Numbered from the stretch's first letter, positions 7,231 through 12,898 are shown. The stretch is DNA of 13,596 bases from an uncultured Prevotella sp. (GCA_934183135.1 CAKPRX010000059.1:1-13596), one strand, 5' to 3'. The notes: a model not told the origin generated them from the sequence alone. Numbers and translations: made by a program.

Positions 7231-7310
7231 CTACCTTTGCATACAATAAGTTACGGCTCGGCCATTAAAGTCAGCTTTATAGCCCTCGCCTTACATCGCT
7301 TTTGTACTTA
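7231..7310 (+). repeat. Diverged dispersed copy of the 64-bp promoter-hairpin element
   Basis: The sequence from CTACCTTTGCATA (7231) through CTCGGCCATTA (7257-7267) to CGCTTTTGTAC (7297-7307) follows the same order as one unit of the 1-205 array: -7 box, AT-rich leader, CTCGGCCATTA, hairpin, CTCG, second TTTG box. The two TTTG boxes are 65 bp apart, against 64 in the array. The hairpin arms changed (TAAAG against CTTTA here, GAGC against GCTC there) but still pair, which is compensatory change. It lies in the 5' region of the metal ATPase. Confidence 0.75.
7232..7239 (+). promoter_or_regulatory. -7 box of the metal ATPase promoter
   Basis: TACCTTTG matches TAnnTTTG. The nearest TTG upstream (7215-7217) is only 14 bp away and lies inside the inverted repeat, so the -33 contact is non-standard. 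Transcription from here would place the hairpin at 7261-7285 in an mRNA leader of roughly 85 nt. Confidence 0.55.
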
Positions 7311-7331
7311 GGACATTTAAAAATTATCAAT

Positions 7332-9320
7332 ATGGCAGAAACAACCCATTCCCACTGTTGCTGCGACACCCGGAAAGGATGCCAGCACGCAGAACACGAC
7401 TCCGGACACCATCACCATGACCACGACCACGAGCATGGGTCGCTCCGCAGCCAGATAGTCCTCATTGCCGTCACCATACTGCTGCTAATCGCGGCTGTCG
7501 TGATAGAGAAGACCTGTCACCTGGCCCCCTGGCAGCTGCTGCTGGTCTACCTGGTGCCCTACCTGCTTATCGGCCACGACACTCTGAGGGAGGCGGCCGA
7601 GGGCGTCATCAGCGGCGACATGTTCAATGAGCACTTCCTGATGGCCATTGCCACCATTGGCGCTCTGTGTATAGGTTTCTTCCCCGGCGCAGAGACCGAG
7701 TATCCCGAGGCCGTGTTCGTGATGCTCTTCTTCCAGATAGGCGAGCTCTTCGAGGGCTACGCCGAGGGACAGAGCCGTAAGAGTATAGCCCACCTGATGG
7801 ACATACACCCCGACGTGGCTTACGTGAAGCGTGGCTCACAGGTTGCCGCCGTGGCTCCGGCCGAGGTGGCGATAGGCGAGGTCATCGTGGTCAAGCCTGG
7901 CGAGAAGGTGCCGTTAGACGGTGTGGTGCTGAGCGGCGCGTCGGCCCTCAACACACTGGCACTCACGGGCGAGAGTGTGCCCCGCGACATAGCCGAGGGC
8001 GATGCGGTCATCTCGGGCTGTATCAATCTTACCGGCGTGGTCGAGGTGCGTACCACCAAGACCTTCGGAGAGAGCACCGTGTCCAAGATACTCAACATGG
8101 TCGAAGCCGCCGACCAGCGCAAGTCGCGCAGCGAGTCCTTTATCACCCGCTTTGCCCGCGTCTACACCCCAGCGGTGGTCTTCCTGGCCCTGGCCCTGGC
8201 CATCGTTCCGCCCTTGGTGCTGTCCGGCCCCTTTGCCGACCTCTTCCCCCTGTGGCTCAACCGCGCCCTCATCTTCCTGGTGGTGTCGTGTCCCTGTGCC
8301 CTGGTCATCAGCGTACCGCTCACCTTCTTTGGCGGAATAGGCGGTGCCTCGCGTAGTGGCATCCTTATCAAGGGCAGCAACGACATAGACATTCTGACCC
8401 AGATAGATACCGTGGTGTTCGACAAGACGGGCACGCTGACCTGTGGGCAGTTTGATGTCGAGGCCGTGCACCCCGACCACCTTGACGCCAACCACTTGCT
8501 GCATCTGGCCGCCCACGTAGAGCACTTTACCACCCACCCCATAGGTGCCGCGCTGCGCGAGGCGTTCCCCAACGAGGCCACCGACGGTTGCCAGGTTACC
8601 GATGTACAGGAGATAGCCGGACAGGGCATTACCGCCCGGGTCAACGGGCAGACGGTGAGCGTGGGCAATACCAAGCTGATGGATGCCGTGGGCGCCCAGT
8701 GGCATGGCTGCCACCGCGTGGGTACCATCATCCATGTGGCTGTCGATGGCGTGTATGCCGGCCACGTCGTGGTGGGCGACCGCATCAAGCCCGACAGCGC
8801 CGAGGCCATCGCCCAGCTCCGCAGGCAGGGTGTGCGCCACACCGTCATGCTGACCGGCGACCGCGAGGAGGTGGCTGCCGAGGTGGCCCGCACCTTGGGC
8901 ATCGACGAGTATCATGCCGAACTGCTGCCCACCGACAAGGTGGCCCACGTAGAGCGCTTGCTTGCCGCCCGGCATCCCGGCCGCACCCTGGCCTTTGTGG
9001 GCGACGGTATCAACGATGCCCCCGTGCTCAAGCGGGCCGACGTGGGCATAGCCATGGGAGCCTTGGGCAGCGATGCCGCTACCGAGGCTGCCGAGGTAGT
9101 GCTCATGGACGACAAGCCCAGCAAGGTGGCCCGTGCCATAGCCATAGCCCGACGTACTACGCGCATAGCCCGCCAGAATGTGTGGCTGGCCATAGGGGTC
9201 AAGGTGGCTGTGCTGGCCCTGGCCACCGTGGGCCTGGGCAATATGTGGATGGCCGTCATGGCCGATGTGGGTGTCACGGTGGTGGCCGTGCTCAACGCCA
9301 TGCGCGCCCTGCGTAAGTAG
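7332..9320 (+). CDS. zntA: Zn2+/Cd2+/Pb2+-translocating P1B-type ATPase (ZntA/CadA-like)
   Basis: Exports divalent soft metals across the inner membrane at the cost of ATP. In the 662-aa product I see the actuator motif TGES (212-215), the metal-binding CPC (320-322) in a membrane helix, the phosphorylated DKTGT (Asp364) and GDGIND (557-562). The last membrane region has Lys624 and Asp645, the residue pair typical of the Zn/Cd/Pb subgroup P1B-2, which argues against a copper pump. No CxxC heavy-metal domain is present. Instead the N-terminus has a CCC triplet at 9-11 and a His/Asp-rich run at 26-35, a likely metal-binding extension. An in-frame TTG at 7302 exists, but ATG 7332 is the natural start because upstream sequence belongs to the repeat element. 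Its stop is 7 bp from the convergent minus-strand gene. Confidence 0.94.
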   Translation: MAETTHSHCCCDTRKGCQHAEHDSGHHHHDHDHEHGSLRSQIVLIAVTILLLIAAVVIEKTCHLAPWQLLLVYLVPYLLIGHDTLREAAEGVISGDMFNEHFLMAIATIGALCIGFFPGAETEYPEAVFVMLFFQIGELFEGYAEGQSRKSIAHLMDIHPDVAYVKRGSQVAAVAPAEVAIGEVIVVKPGEKVPLDGVVLSGASALNTLALTGESVPRDIAEGDAVISGCINLTGVVEVRTTKTFGESTVSKILNMVEAADQRKSRSESFITRFARVYTPAVVFLALALAIVPPLVLSGPFADLFPLWLNRALIFLVVSCPCALVISVPLTFFGGIGGASRSGILIKGSNDIDILTQIDTVVFDKTGTLTCGQFDVEAVHPDHLDANHLLHLAAHVEHFTTHPIGAALREAFPNEATDGCQVTDVQEIAGQGITARVNGQTVSVGNTKLMDAVGAQWHGCHRVGTIIHVAVDGVYAGHVVVGDRIKPDSAEAIAQLRRQGVRHTVMLTGDREEVAAEVARTLGIDEYHAELLPTDKVAHVERLLAARHPGRTLAFVGDGINDAPVLKRADVGIAMGALGSDAATEAAEVVLMDDKPSKVARAIAIARRTTRIARQNVWLAIGVKVAVLALATVGLGNMWMAVMADVGVTVVAVLNAMRALRK

Positions 9321-9327
9321 CGCGCTG

Positions 9328-9879
9328 TCAGCCAGCCTGTTGCCCGGCCTTGCGCTCCAGGTACTGGGCGAAGATGCGCGCTGCGCTCTCCACCTTGGCC
9401 GCACAGGGCCTGGTCTTGTAGTACTCGGCTGTGCGGGCCGATGCCACGTAGCTCGACTGGGCCTTGTCGTGCCCCTTCAGTCCCAGTATCTCGGCACAGA
9501 TTACAGACCCATTGGCCGCCGTCGACTGCGCTATCAGGTCCTGTACCACCTTGTAGCAGGCCGACTTGCCGGCGCGGTCGCTGCCCACGGTCTGACCGCA
9601 GTCCAGCCCTGCCAGCATCACCAGGGCCGACACGGCACCGCACATCATCCTGAGCCGGCCCACACCGCCGCCAAATCCGGCTGCCAGGCGCTTGGCCATG
9701 GTGTCGTCCAGCCCATACAGGTCGGCAAAGGCGGCCACCACCGACTGGCAGCAGCCATAGCCCTCCATAAAGTTATCAACTGCCCTTGCCACGCGCGCCT
9801 CCATCTCGGCGCTCAGTGGCAAGGGCTTTTGTGTGGCCTCCTCTGCGGGTACGGCCCTGTCGTTAGTATTGTCCATCAT
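9328..9879 (-). CDS. C_GCAxxG_C_C-type Cys-rich putative redox protein
   Basis: A 183-aa protein resembling the C_GCAxxG_C_C family (putative redox-active proteins). It has GYGCCQSV at residues 40-47, GFGGGVGRLRMMCGAVSAL at 68-86 (the family's G..CGA..G region) and GLDCG at 91-95; further Cys are at 108, 128 and 159, seven in total. The sequence from about residue 30 is family-like, preceded by an acidic N-terminal stretch without a signal peptide. The family's biochemical function is not established to my knowledge; the Cys pattern suggests a metal or disulfide site. Two start codons are adjacent (9879 and 9876). It runs convergently to the metal ATPase with 7 bp between stops, so it is a separate transcription unit. 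Confidence 0.82.
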   Translation of the reverse strand: MMDNTNDRAVPAEEATQKPLPLSAEMEARVARAVDNFMEGYGCCQSVVAAFADLYGLDDTMAKRLAAGFGGGVGRLRMMCGAVSALVMLAGLDCGQTVGSDRAGKSACYKVVQDLIAQSTAANGSVICAEILGLKGHDKAQSSYVASARTAEYYKTRPCAAKVESAARIFAQYLERKAGQQAG

Positions 9880-9901
9880 CTATGGTTTATTTTGTTGACT
9901 G

Positions 9902-9909
9902 CGAAGATA
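9902..9909 (-). promoter_or_regulatory. Possible -7 box for the Cys-rich protein gene
   Basis: On the minus strand TATCTTCG is one base off TAnnTTTG and lies 22 bp before the ATG. No TTTG is seen at the usual -33 distance, so the call is weak. Confidence 0.3.
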
Positions 9910-9970
9910 CTAAATGTGTCCGACATCGCCCCGTATGGCCCAGTGCTTTAACACTCTATAACGCTTCTTG

Positions 9971-10043
9971 CGGCCTATGGGCCGATGGGTGACCGTTGCG
10001 GTGCCGGTAATGGGCTCACGGGCAGCGGCCAATGGGCCGTTTT
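9971..10043. repeat. Two copies of a CGGCC-N4-GGCCG hairpin
   Basis: CGGCCTATGGGCCG (9971-9984) and CGGCCAATGGGCCG (10026-10039) are near-identical 14-mers, each a 5-bp stem with a 4-nt loop, 55 bp apart. The second is followed by TTTT (10040-10043), giving a short intrinsic-terminator shape on the plus strand. No plus-strand gene lies directly upstream, so its purpose is unclear. Confidence 0.5.
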
Positions 10044-10084
10044 CTGGCTACTTTATCCGAAAATCTCGTTTTTAACTAAAAAGA

Positions 10085-10116
10085 TTTGTTAGTATCAAAT
10101 TAAAGTCCTATATTTG
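10085..10116 (+). promoter_or_regulatory. Promoter of a candidate small RNA
   Basis: TTTG (10085-10088), a 20-bp spacer and TATATTTG (10109-10116) match the Bacteroidota promoter consensus. No open reading frame of any credible kind starts downstream before the terminator at 10162-10193. Confidence 0.72.
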
Positions 10117-10120
10117 CCGT

Positions 10121-10194
10121 ATTCTTTTTGATTTCAACCTTATTCTTTTTGAAATCGTCCTGAGGTTGGTCGCATCCTGCACCAACCTCTTTTG
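10121..10194 (+). ncRNA. Candidate ~75-nt small RNA with two hairpins
   Basis: The stretch between a consensus promoter and an intrinsic terminator is non-coding. It holds two 21-bp imperfect tandem copies starting TATTCTTTTTGA (10120-10140 and 10141-10161). GATTTCAA (10130-10137) pairs perfectly with TTGAAATC (10149-10156) around an 11-nt loop, and the terminator hairpin follows five bases later. The 5' part is U-rich. I do not recognise a known RNA family; 6S, tmRNA, RNase P and SRP RNA do not fit the size and sequence. The exact 5' end is an estimate. Confidence 0.55.
10162..10193 (+). terminator. Intrinsic terminator of the candidate small RNA
   Basis: GAGGTTGGT (10162-10170) pairs perfectly with ACCAACCTC (10181-10189) around a 10-nt loop and is followed by TTTT (10190-10193). 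Confidence 0.8.
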
Positions 10195-10328
10195 GCGCGT
10201 AGCTCCCACTGCCTGAAAGTAGAAAAGTAAAAGCCTGAAAAACGCCCCCTGTGTGCTGGCGCAGCCTTTGTGCCCGCTCCTGTGGGCGGATAATTCTCTG
10301 GTGCTCGTTGTAAGGATTTTTCTGATAA

Positions 10329-10342
10329 TGTATAAATATACA
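10329..10342. promoter_or_regulatory. Operator-like palindrome TGTATAAATATACA, copy 1
   Basis: TGTATA and TATACA flank a 2-bp AA centre; with neighbouring bases the symmetry covers 10327-10344. The same 14-mer recurs at 10716-10729 (inverted) and, with one mismatch, at 10745-10758. The shape resembles ArgR-type ARG boxes (TGnATAnnTATnCA), but no arginine gene is in the window. Confidence 0.45.
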
Positions 10343-10444
10343 TTTCTGCCGTTTCGGCCTCGGGCGAGGGCGTTTTGGCCCTCTGTCGTTGGCCTGTACG
10401 CTCGCCGAGGTGGTGGCGGTGGCAAAAACGGCCGTTTTCTGATG

Positions 10445-10464
10445 GGTCGAAAACGACCTTTTTT
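10445..10464 (+). terminator. Small hairpin with T6 tail
   Basis: GGTCG (10445-10449), an AAAA loop and CGACC (10454-10458) are followed by TTTTTT (10459-10464). It has the form of a short intrinsic terminator. The T run is also the left end of the long hairpin that follows, so the two structures compete for it. Confidence 0.4.
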
Positions 10465-10513
10465 GTGCTCGCGATGGTCATTAGAATCGTAATGACCATC
10501 GCGAGCAAAAAAA
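10460..10513. repeat. Long hairpin: 18-bp perfect inverted repeat with T/A flanks
   Basis: TGCTCGCGATGGTCATTA (10466-10483) is the exact reverse complement of 10490-10507, with the 6-nt loop GAATCG. Past one mismatch (10465 against 10508), TTTTT (10460-10464) pairs with AAAAA (10509-10513). A third copy of the core, AATGACCATCGCG, follows directly at 10512-10524. On the plus strand the T run is 5' and the A run 3', so this is not a standard terminator on either strand. Confidence 0.9.
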
Positions 10514-10709
10514 TGACCATCGCGGTGACCCTGAAAACCGTCCTCGTAAGCGCTGAAAATAGGAGCGAAAAAGGTGCCGATTATCCCTATTTTGTAAAAG
10601 GTTGTTACTTTTGCCCTCCTTGCAGTGCCCCAAAATACCCCCGATGACCCCCAAAATCGTCCTGGATTGATGAAAAAATCCGAGAATTGCGCCCCGTAAA
10701 ACGGCTGTT

Positions 10710-10763
10710 GCGGCTGTATATTTATACATTATCGCCTCGCGTTTTGCATAAATATACAGCCGC
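10710..10763. repeat. 16-bp inverted repeat flanking a 22-nt loop, with operator copies 2 and 3
   Basis: GCGGCTGTATATTTAT (10710-10725) pairs perfectly with 10748-10763. TGTATATTTATACA (10716-10729) is the reverse complement of the copy at 10329-10342, and TGCATAAATATACA (10745-10758) differs at one base. A TATTTTTG -7 box lies downstream at 10781-10788, so a protein bound at copy 3 would cover the -33 position of that possible promoter. Confidence 0.75.
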
Positions 10764-10822
10764 GTGTAAAGGTTTTTCGCTATTTTTGCCATGGCTACAG
10801 CCGCGATAGGGCCTACGCTGTT

Positions 10823-10915
10823 GGCCATGGTTACCATGGCCCCACCGTCATGGCCTATGCCTGACGCGACCATGACGGCCACGGTGGTGCCCATGTGGGC
10901 CACGCGCACTGAAAG
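10823..10915. repeat. Cluster of CCATGG-type inverted repeats
   Basis: GGCCATGGT (10823-10831) mirrors ACCATGGCC (10833-10841). CCGTCATGG (10845-10853) mirrors CCATGACGG (10870-10878). CCACCGT (10842-10848) mirrors ACGGTGG (10881-10887), overlapping the previous pair, so two alternative folds exist. GCACT and AGTGC around GAA follow near 10905-10917. All lie upstream of the sigma factor promoter. Confidence 0.65.
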
Positions 10916-10956
10916 TGCAGCAGTACGGGCCTGGGCGCGCTATTTTAGTTAAAAAA

Positions 10957-10988
10957 TTTGGGTCATAGTGATAAAAATGTTAACTTTG
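10957..10988 (+). promoter_or_regulatory. Promoter of the ECF sigma factor gene
   Basis: TTTG (10957-10960), a 20-bp spacer and TAACTTTG (10981-10988) match the Bacteroidota primary promoter. The expected start near 10993 leaves a leader of about 75 nt. A purine-rich AAGGAA (11062-11067) abuts the start codon. Confidence 0.75.
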
Positions 10989-11067
10989 CAATTAATTAAC
11001 AGTAATAATACAATAAATAGCCAGCGCCTATAGCAAACATTTACTTATTAACAACACGATTAAGGAA

Positions 11068-11667
11068 ATGAATGTACTGAGTAGTATGACCGACGAACAG
11101 TTGGCCATGGCTTATATAGGCGGAAATGCGGCAGCTTTCGACTTGGTGCTGGCACGCAATCAGCAGAAAATTTTCTCCTATATCCTCTTTGTGGTTCACG
11201 ACCGCGAAACGGCCGACGATGTGTTCCAGGACACATTTGTCAAGGTCGTCATGCGCCTTCAGCAGGGGCGCTACGTGCCCAGTGGCAAGTTTGCCGCCTG
11301 GGTTATGCGCATAGCCCACAATGTCATTATGGACCATTACCGCGACCTGCACGGCGAGGGTCTCGTAGACTCGGCGGCCAATAGCGACATGGGCGACAGC
11401 GACAGCATGGGGCTGGCAGAGGGCAATGTGGAGAGCCGCTATGTCAACGAGCAGGTATATAGCGATGTGCGCCGCATGATGAACATGCTGCCACCGGTAC
11501 AGCGCGAGGTCATCTTTATGCGCTTCTTCCAGGACTTGTCATTCAAGGAGATAGCCGAGGCCACCAACGTGAGCATCAACACAGCCCTTGGCCGTATGCG
11601 CTATGCCGTGTTCAACCTGCGCCGTATGGCCAAGAGCTATGGGGTGAGCCTGCAGTTAGAGCAGTAA
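11068..11667 (+). CDS. ECF-type RNA polymerase sigma factor (sigma-70 family)
   Basis: Directs RNA polymerase to a dedicated promoter set. The 199-aa protein has region 2 at about residues 22-92 (DDVFQDTFVKV at 50-60, then FAAWVMRIAHNVIMDHYR at 75-92, the -10 recognition and core-binding helices). A Ser/Asp/Gly-rich linker covers 93-125. Region 4 spans about 137-188 (LPPVQREVIFMRFFQDLSF followed by the helix-turn-helix EIAEATNVSINTALGRMRYA). This is the minimal ECF architecture with no regions 1 or 3. No anti-sigma, FecR or SusC/D gene adjoins it; both neighbours are unrelated, so its control is not evident. Met7 (11086) is an alternative start. The target regulon is unknown. Confidence 0.93.
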   Translation: MNVLSSMTDEQLAMAYIGGNAAAFDLVLARNQQKIFSYILFVVHDRETADDVFQDTFVKVVMRLQQGRYVPSGKFAAWVMRIAHNVIMDHYRDLHGEGLVDSAANSDMGDSDSMGLAEGNVESRYVNEQVYSDVRRMMNMLPPVQREVIFMRFFQDLSFKEIAEATNVSINTALGRMRYAVFNLRRMAKSYGVSLQLEQ

Positions 11668-11680
11668 CCGGAGGGTTACT
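11663..11680. terminator. Shared hairpin across both convergent stop codons
   Basis: AGTAACC (11663-11669) pairs with GGTTACT (11674-11680) around GGAG. The sigma factor stop TAA (11665-11667) is in one arm and the rpe stop (11676-11678, minus strand) in the other. There is no T run on either side, so it would be a weak bidirectional terminator or 3'-end protector. Confidence 0.5.
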
Positions 11681-12335
11681 CGTGGCCTAACAGCCCCTCG
11701 ATGGTCTGGCAGGGGTCGGCAGCCCCGAATACATAGCTGCCGCTTACCAGCACATTGGCCCCCGCCTCTACGACCAGCGGGGCCGTCTGCCCGTTGATAC
11801 CCCCGTCTACCTCTATCAGCGGTTTCTTCGTGGTGGCGTCTGCCATCAGGCGCAGCCGCTTTATCTTGCTTATCGCCTGGGGTATAAACGACTGTCCGCC
11901 AAATCCTGGGTTGACACTCATTATCAGTATCAGGTCAGCGTCCTCTAACACTTCCTCTACGGCGCAGAGCGGAGTGGCCGGGTTGAGCGCCACGCCCGCC
12001 TTCATGCCCGCAGCGTGTATCTGCTGGATGGTGCGGTGCAGGTGTGTACACGCCTCGGCATGCACGGTCATCACCTGTCCGCCAGCCTGGCGCACCGCGT
12101 CTATATAGTTTTCCGGGTGTACGGTCATCATGTGTACATCCAGCACCTTGGAACACAGGCGCTGGGCCGCCTTGATGACAGGAAACCCAAAGGAAATGTT
12201 AGGGACAAACACCCCATCCATCACGTCCAGGTGCAGCCACCCGGCAGCGCTCCGGTTAATCATGTCGAGCTGTTCGGCCAGCCTGCCAAAGTCGGCCGAC
12301 AGCAGGGAGGGGGCTATTATCGTGTTATTTTTCAT
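11676..12335 (-). CDS. rpe: Ribulose-phosphate 3-epimerase
   Basis: Interconverts ribulose 5-phosphate and xylulose 5-phosphate in the pentose phosphate pathway (cytosolic TIM barrel, metal-dependent). The 219-aa product shows APSLLSADFGRL near its start, WLHLDVMDGVFVPN (residues 33-46), DVHMM (67-71), MSVNPGFGGQSF (139-150) and EVDGGI (176-181). The metal ligands expected for the family are visible as His35, Asp37, His68 and Asp177, with Asp37 and Asp177 as the acid/base pair. The start at 12335 gives the usual N-terminus; ATG 12344 in frame adds three residues and is possible. It is 26 bp downstream of a 41-codon gene on the same strand and is probably co-transcribed with it. Confidence 0.96.
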   Translation of the reverse strand: MKNNTIIAPSLLSADFGRLAEQLDMINRSAAGWLHLDVMDGVFVPNISFGFPVIKAAQRLCSKVLDVHMMTVHPENYIDAVRQAGGQVMTVHAEACTHLHRTIQQIHAAGMKAGVALNPATPLCAVEEVLEDADLILIMSVNPGFGGQSFIPQAISKIKRLRLMADATTKKPLIEVDGGINGQTAPLVVEAGANVLVSGSYVFGAADPCQTIEGLLGHE

Positions 12336-12361
12336 CGTACACATTATTATATATATATGTA

Positions 12362-12487
12362 TCAGTTCATGCAGGTCTTATAGACGTTGGCCTGGCCGCT
12401 CGCAGCCTGGTACAGGCGGGCCACCTGCCGTATAATGCGCAGCGTTTGTTCCGAGGGCTGCATCTCTTTAGGGGTAAAGTACTTCAT
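12362..12487 (-). CDS. Small conserved-type hypothetical protein, 41 aa
   Basis: Reading the minus strand from 12487 gives MKYFTPKEMQPSEQTLRIIR, then a helix-compatible QVARLYQAAS stretch, and ends in YKTCMN before a TGA. I believe short Bacteroidales proteins of this form (TPKE..PS..TL..IRQ.A..Y, ending in a Cys-x-Asn type tail) exist as uncharacterised hypotheticals, but I cannot confirm it here. An in-frame ATG at 12499 would add MIPP. It is soluble, weakly basic, without signal peptide or membrane segment. The stop is 26 bp before rpe on the same strand, so the two may share an mRNA. No function is proposed. Confidence 0.65.
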   Translation of the reverse strand: MKYFTPKEMQPSEQTLRIIRQVARLYQAASGQANVYKTCMN

Positions 12488-12499
12488 AGGCGGTATCAT

Positions 12500-12710
12500 G
12501 ATTTTTATTAGTATAACGGCCTGTGGCTCCTTTTATTACATAGATGGGGCAAAAAACTTTTTGTCCGTGGCCCCTCCGTGGCCCCTGGCTGGCAGCCTCA
12601 TGTCCCCCGGCGGCCCTGTGCAGCCCGTCGGCCGTCGGCCTGATGGCATCGGCTATTTGTAAGCGATTTGAAATAATTCCTGTTAAAATATCACTTTTTC
12701 CCGCAAAAAG
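12500..12710. other. Divergent intergenic region with low-complexity repeats
   Basis: Between the minus-strand small gene and the trp promoter I see no gene. CCGTGGCCCCT is repeated in tandem at 12565-12575 and 12576-12586, and CCGTCGG is repeated with a 7-bp period near 12625-12640. No good minus-strand promoter for the small gene and rpe was found. Confidence 0.4.
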
Positions 12711-12741
12711 TTTGCAGGGTCACTTTTTTTTGCTACATTTG
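12711..12741 (+). promoter_or_regulatory. Promoter of the trp leader
   Basis: TTTG (12711-12714), a 19-bp spacer and TACATTTG (12734-12741) match the Bacteroidota consensus exactly. Transcription would begin near 12747, about 20 nt before the leader peptide start. Confidence 0.82.
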
Positions 12742-12765
12742 CAACCAATAAATTAGTAATGGTAA

Positions 12766-12825
12766 ATGAGAAATAATGTATCTACATCATGGTGGTGGCG
12801 TTACTCAAGATTGAAACAGTCGTGA
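12766..12825 (+). CDS. trpL: trp operon leader peptide with three consecutive Trp codons
   Basis: The frame ATG (12766) to TGA (12823) encodes MRNNVSTSWWWRYSRLKQS, 19 aa. The TGG TGG TGG run is at 12790-12798. Directly behind a consensus promoter and ahead of a terminator and trpD, this is the hallmark of ribosome-mediated attenuation: scarce Trp-tRNA stalls the ribosome at the triplet and changes leader RNA folding. An overlapping 5-codon frame starts at 12759. No clear Shine-Dalgarno is present. I recall that a Bacteroidetes trp-leader RNA motif with Trp-codon ORFs has been described; whether this is an instance cannot be checked here. Confidence 0.88.
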   Translation: MRNNVSTSWWWRYSRLKQS

Positions 12826-12856
12826 GCAACCCAGCCGTGTAGATATCCGAGAGATA

Positions 12857-12898
12857 GAGAGAGGCCTGCCGTACTTACGACAGGCCTCTTTCTCTTTT
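12857..12898 (+). terminator. trp attenuator terminator
   Basis: GAGGCCTG (12861-12868) pairs with CAGGCCTC (12881-12888). The stem extends outward through 12857-12860/12889-12892 with one G-U pair, and inward past one C-A mismatch to CGT/ACG with an ACTT loop. TTTT follows at 12895-12898. It lies 46 bp before the trpD start. GTCGTGAG (12819-12826), which includes the leader stop codon, can instead pair with CTTACGAC (12874-12881) in the upper part and 3' arm of this stem, a plausible antiterminator. Confidence 0.88.

Larger units (their letters stand above)
10194..10950. other. Non-coding, palindrome-dense region of ~750 bp
   Basis: No reading frame here has a credible start, codon pattern or recognisable product. 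Instead there are many inverted repeats (listed separately): TGTATA-type palindromes, GAGGGC (10366-10371) facing GCCCTC (10378-10383), AAAACGGCCGTTTT (10425-10438), a very long hairpin at 10460-10513 and several CCATGG-based palindromes at 10823-10915. CCCCAAAAT occurs at 10629-10637 and again within 10640-10655. Two -7-like boxes, TACTTTTG (10606-10613) and TATTTTTG (10781-10788), lack -33 partners. Confidence 0.6.

Noticed and set aside
7302..7331. TTG start for the metal ATPase ten codons upstream
   Set aside because: That segment belongs to the promoter-hairpin element and precedes a good ATG followed by a sensible His/Cys-rich N-terminus.
10140..10909. Minus- and plus-strand frames of 79-142 codons in the intergenic region
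   Set aside because: They cross long perfect hairpins and the candidate small RNA, show no motif, and have compositions rich in Arg/Ser/Met as expected from non-coding DNA.
10327..10950. Replication origin
   Set aside because: I find AT-rich palindromes but no convincing DnaA boxes (TTATNCACA) and no dnaA or dnaN-type neighbour.
10791..10952. 53-codon frame starting ATGGCTACAGCC
   Set aside because: It is built from CCATGG/GGCC inverted repeats, is low in complexity, and starts 2 bp after a -7 box, so that promoter could not transcribe its start codon.
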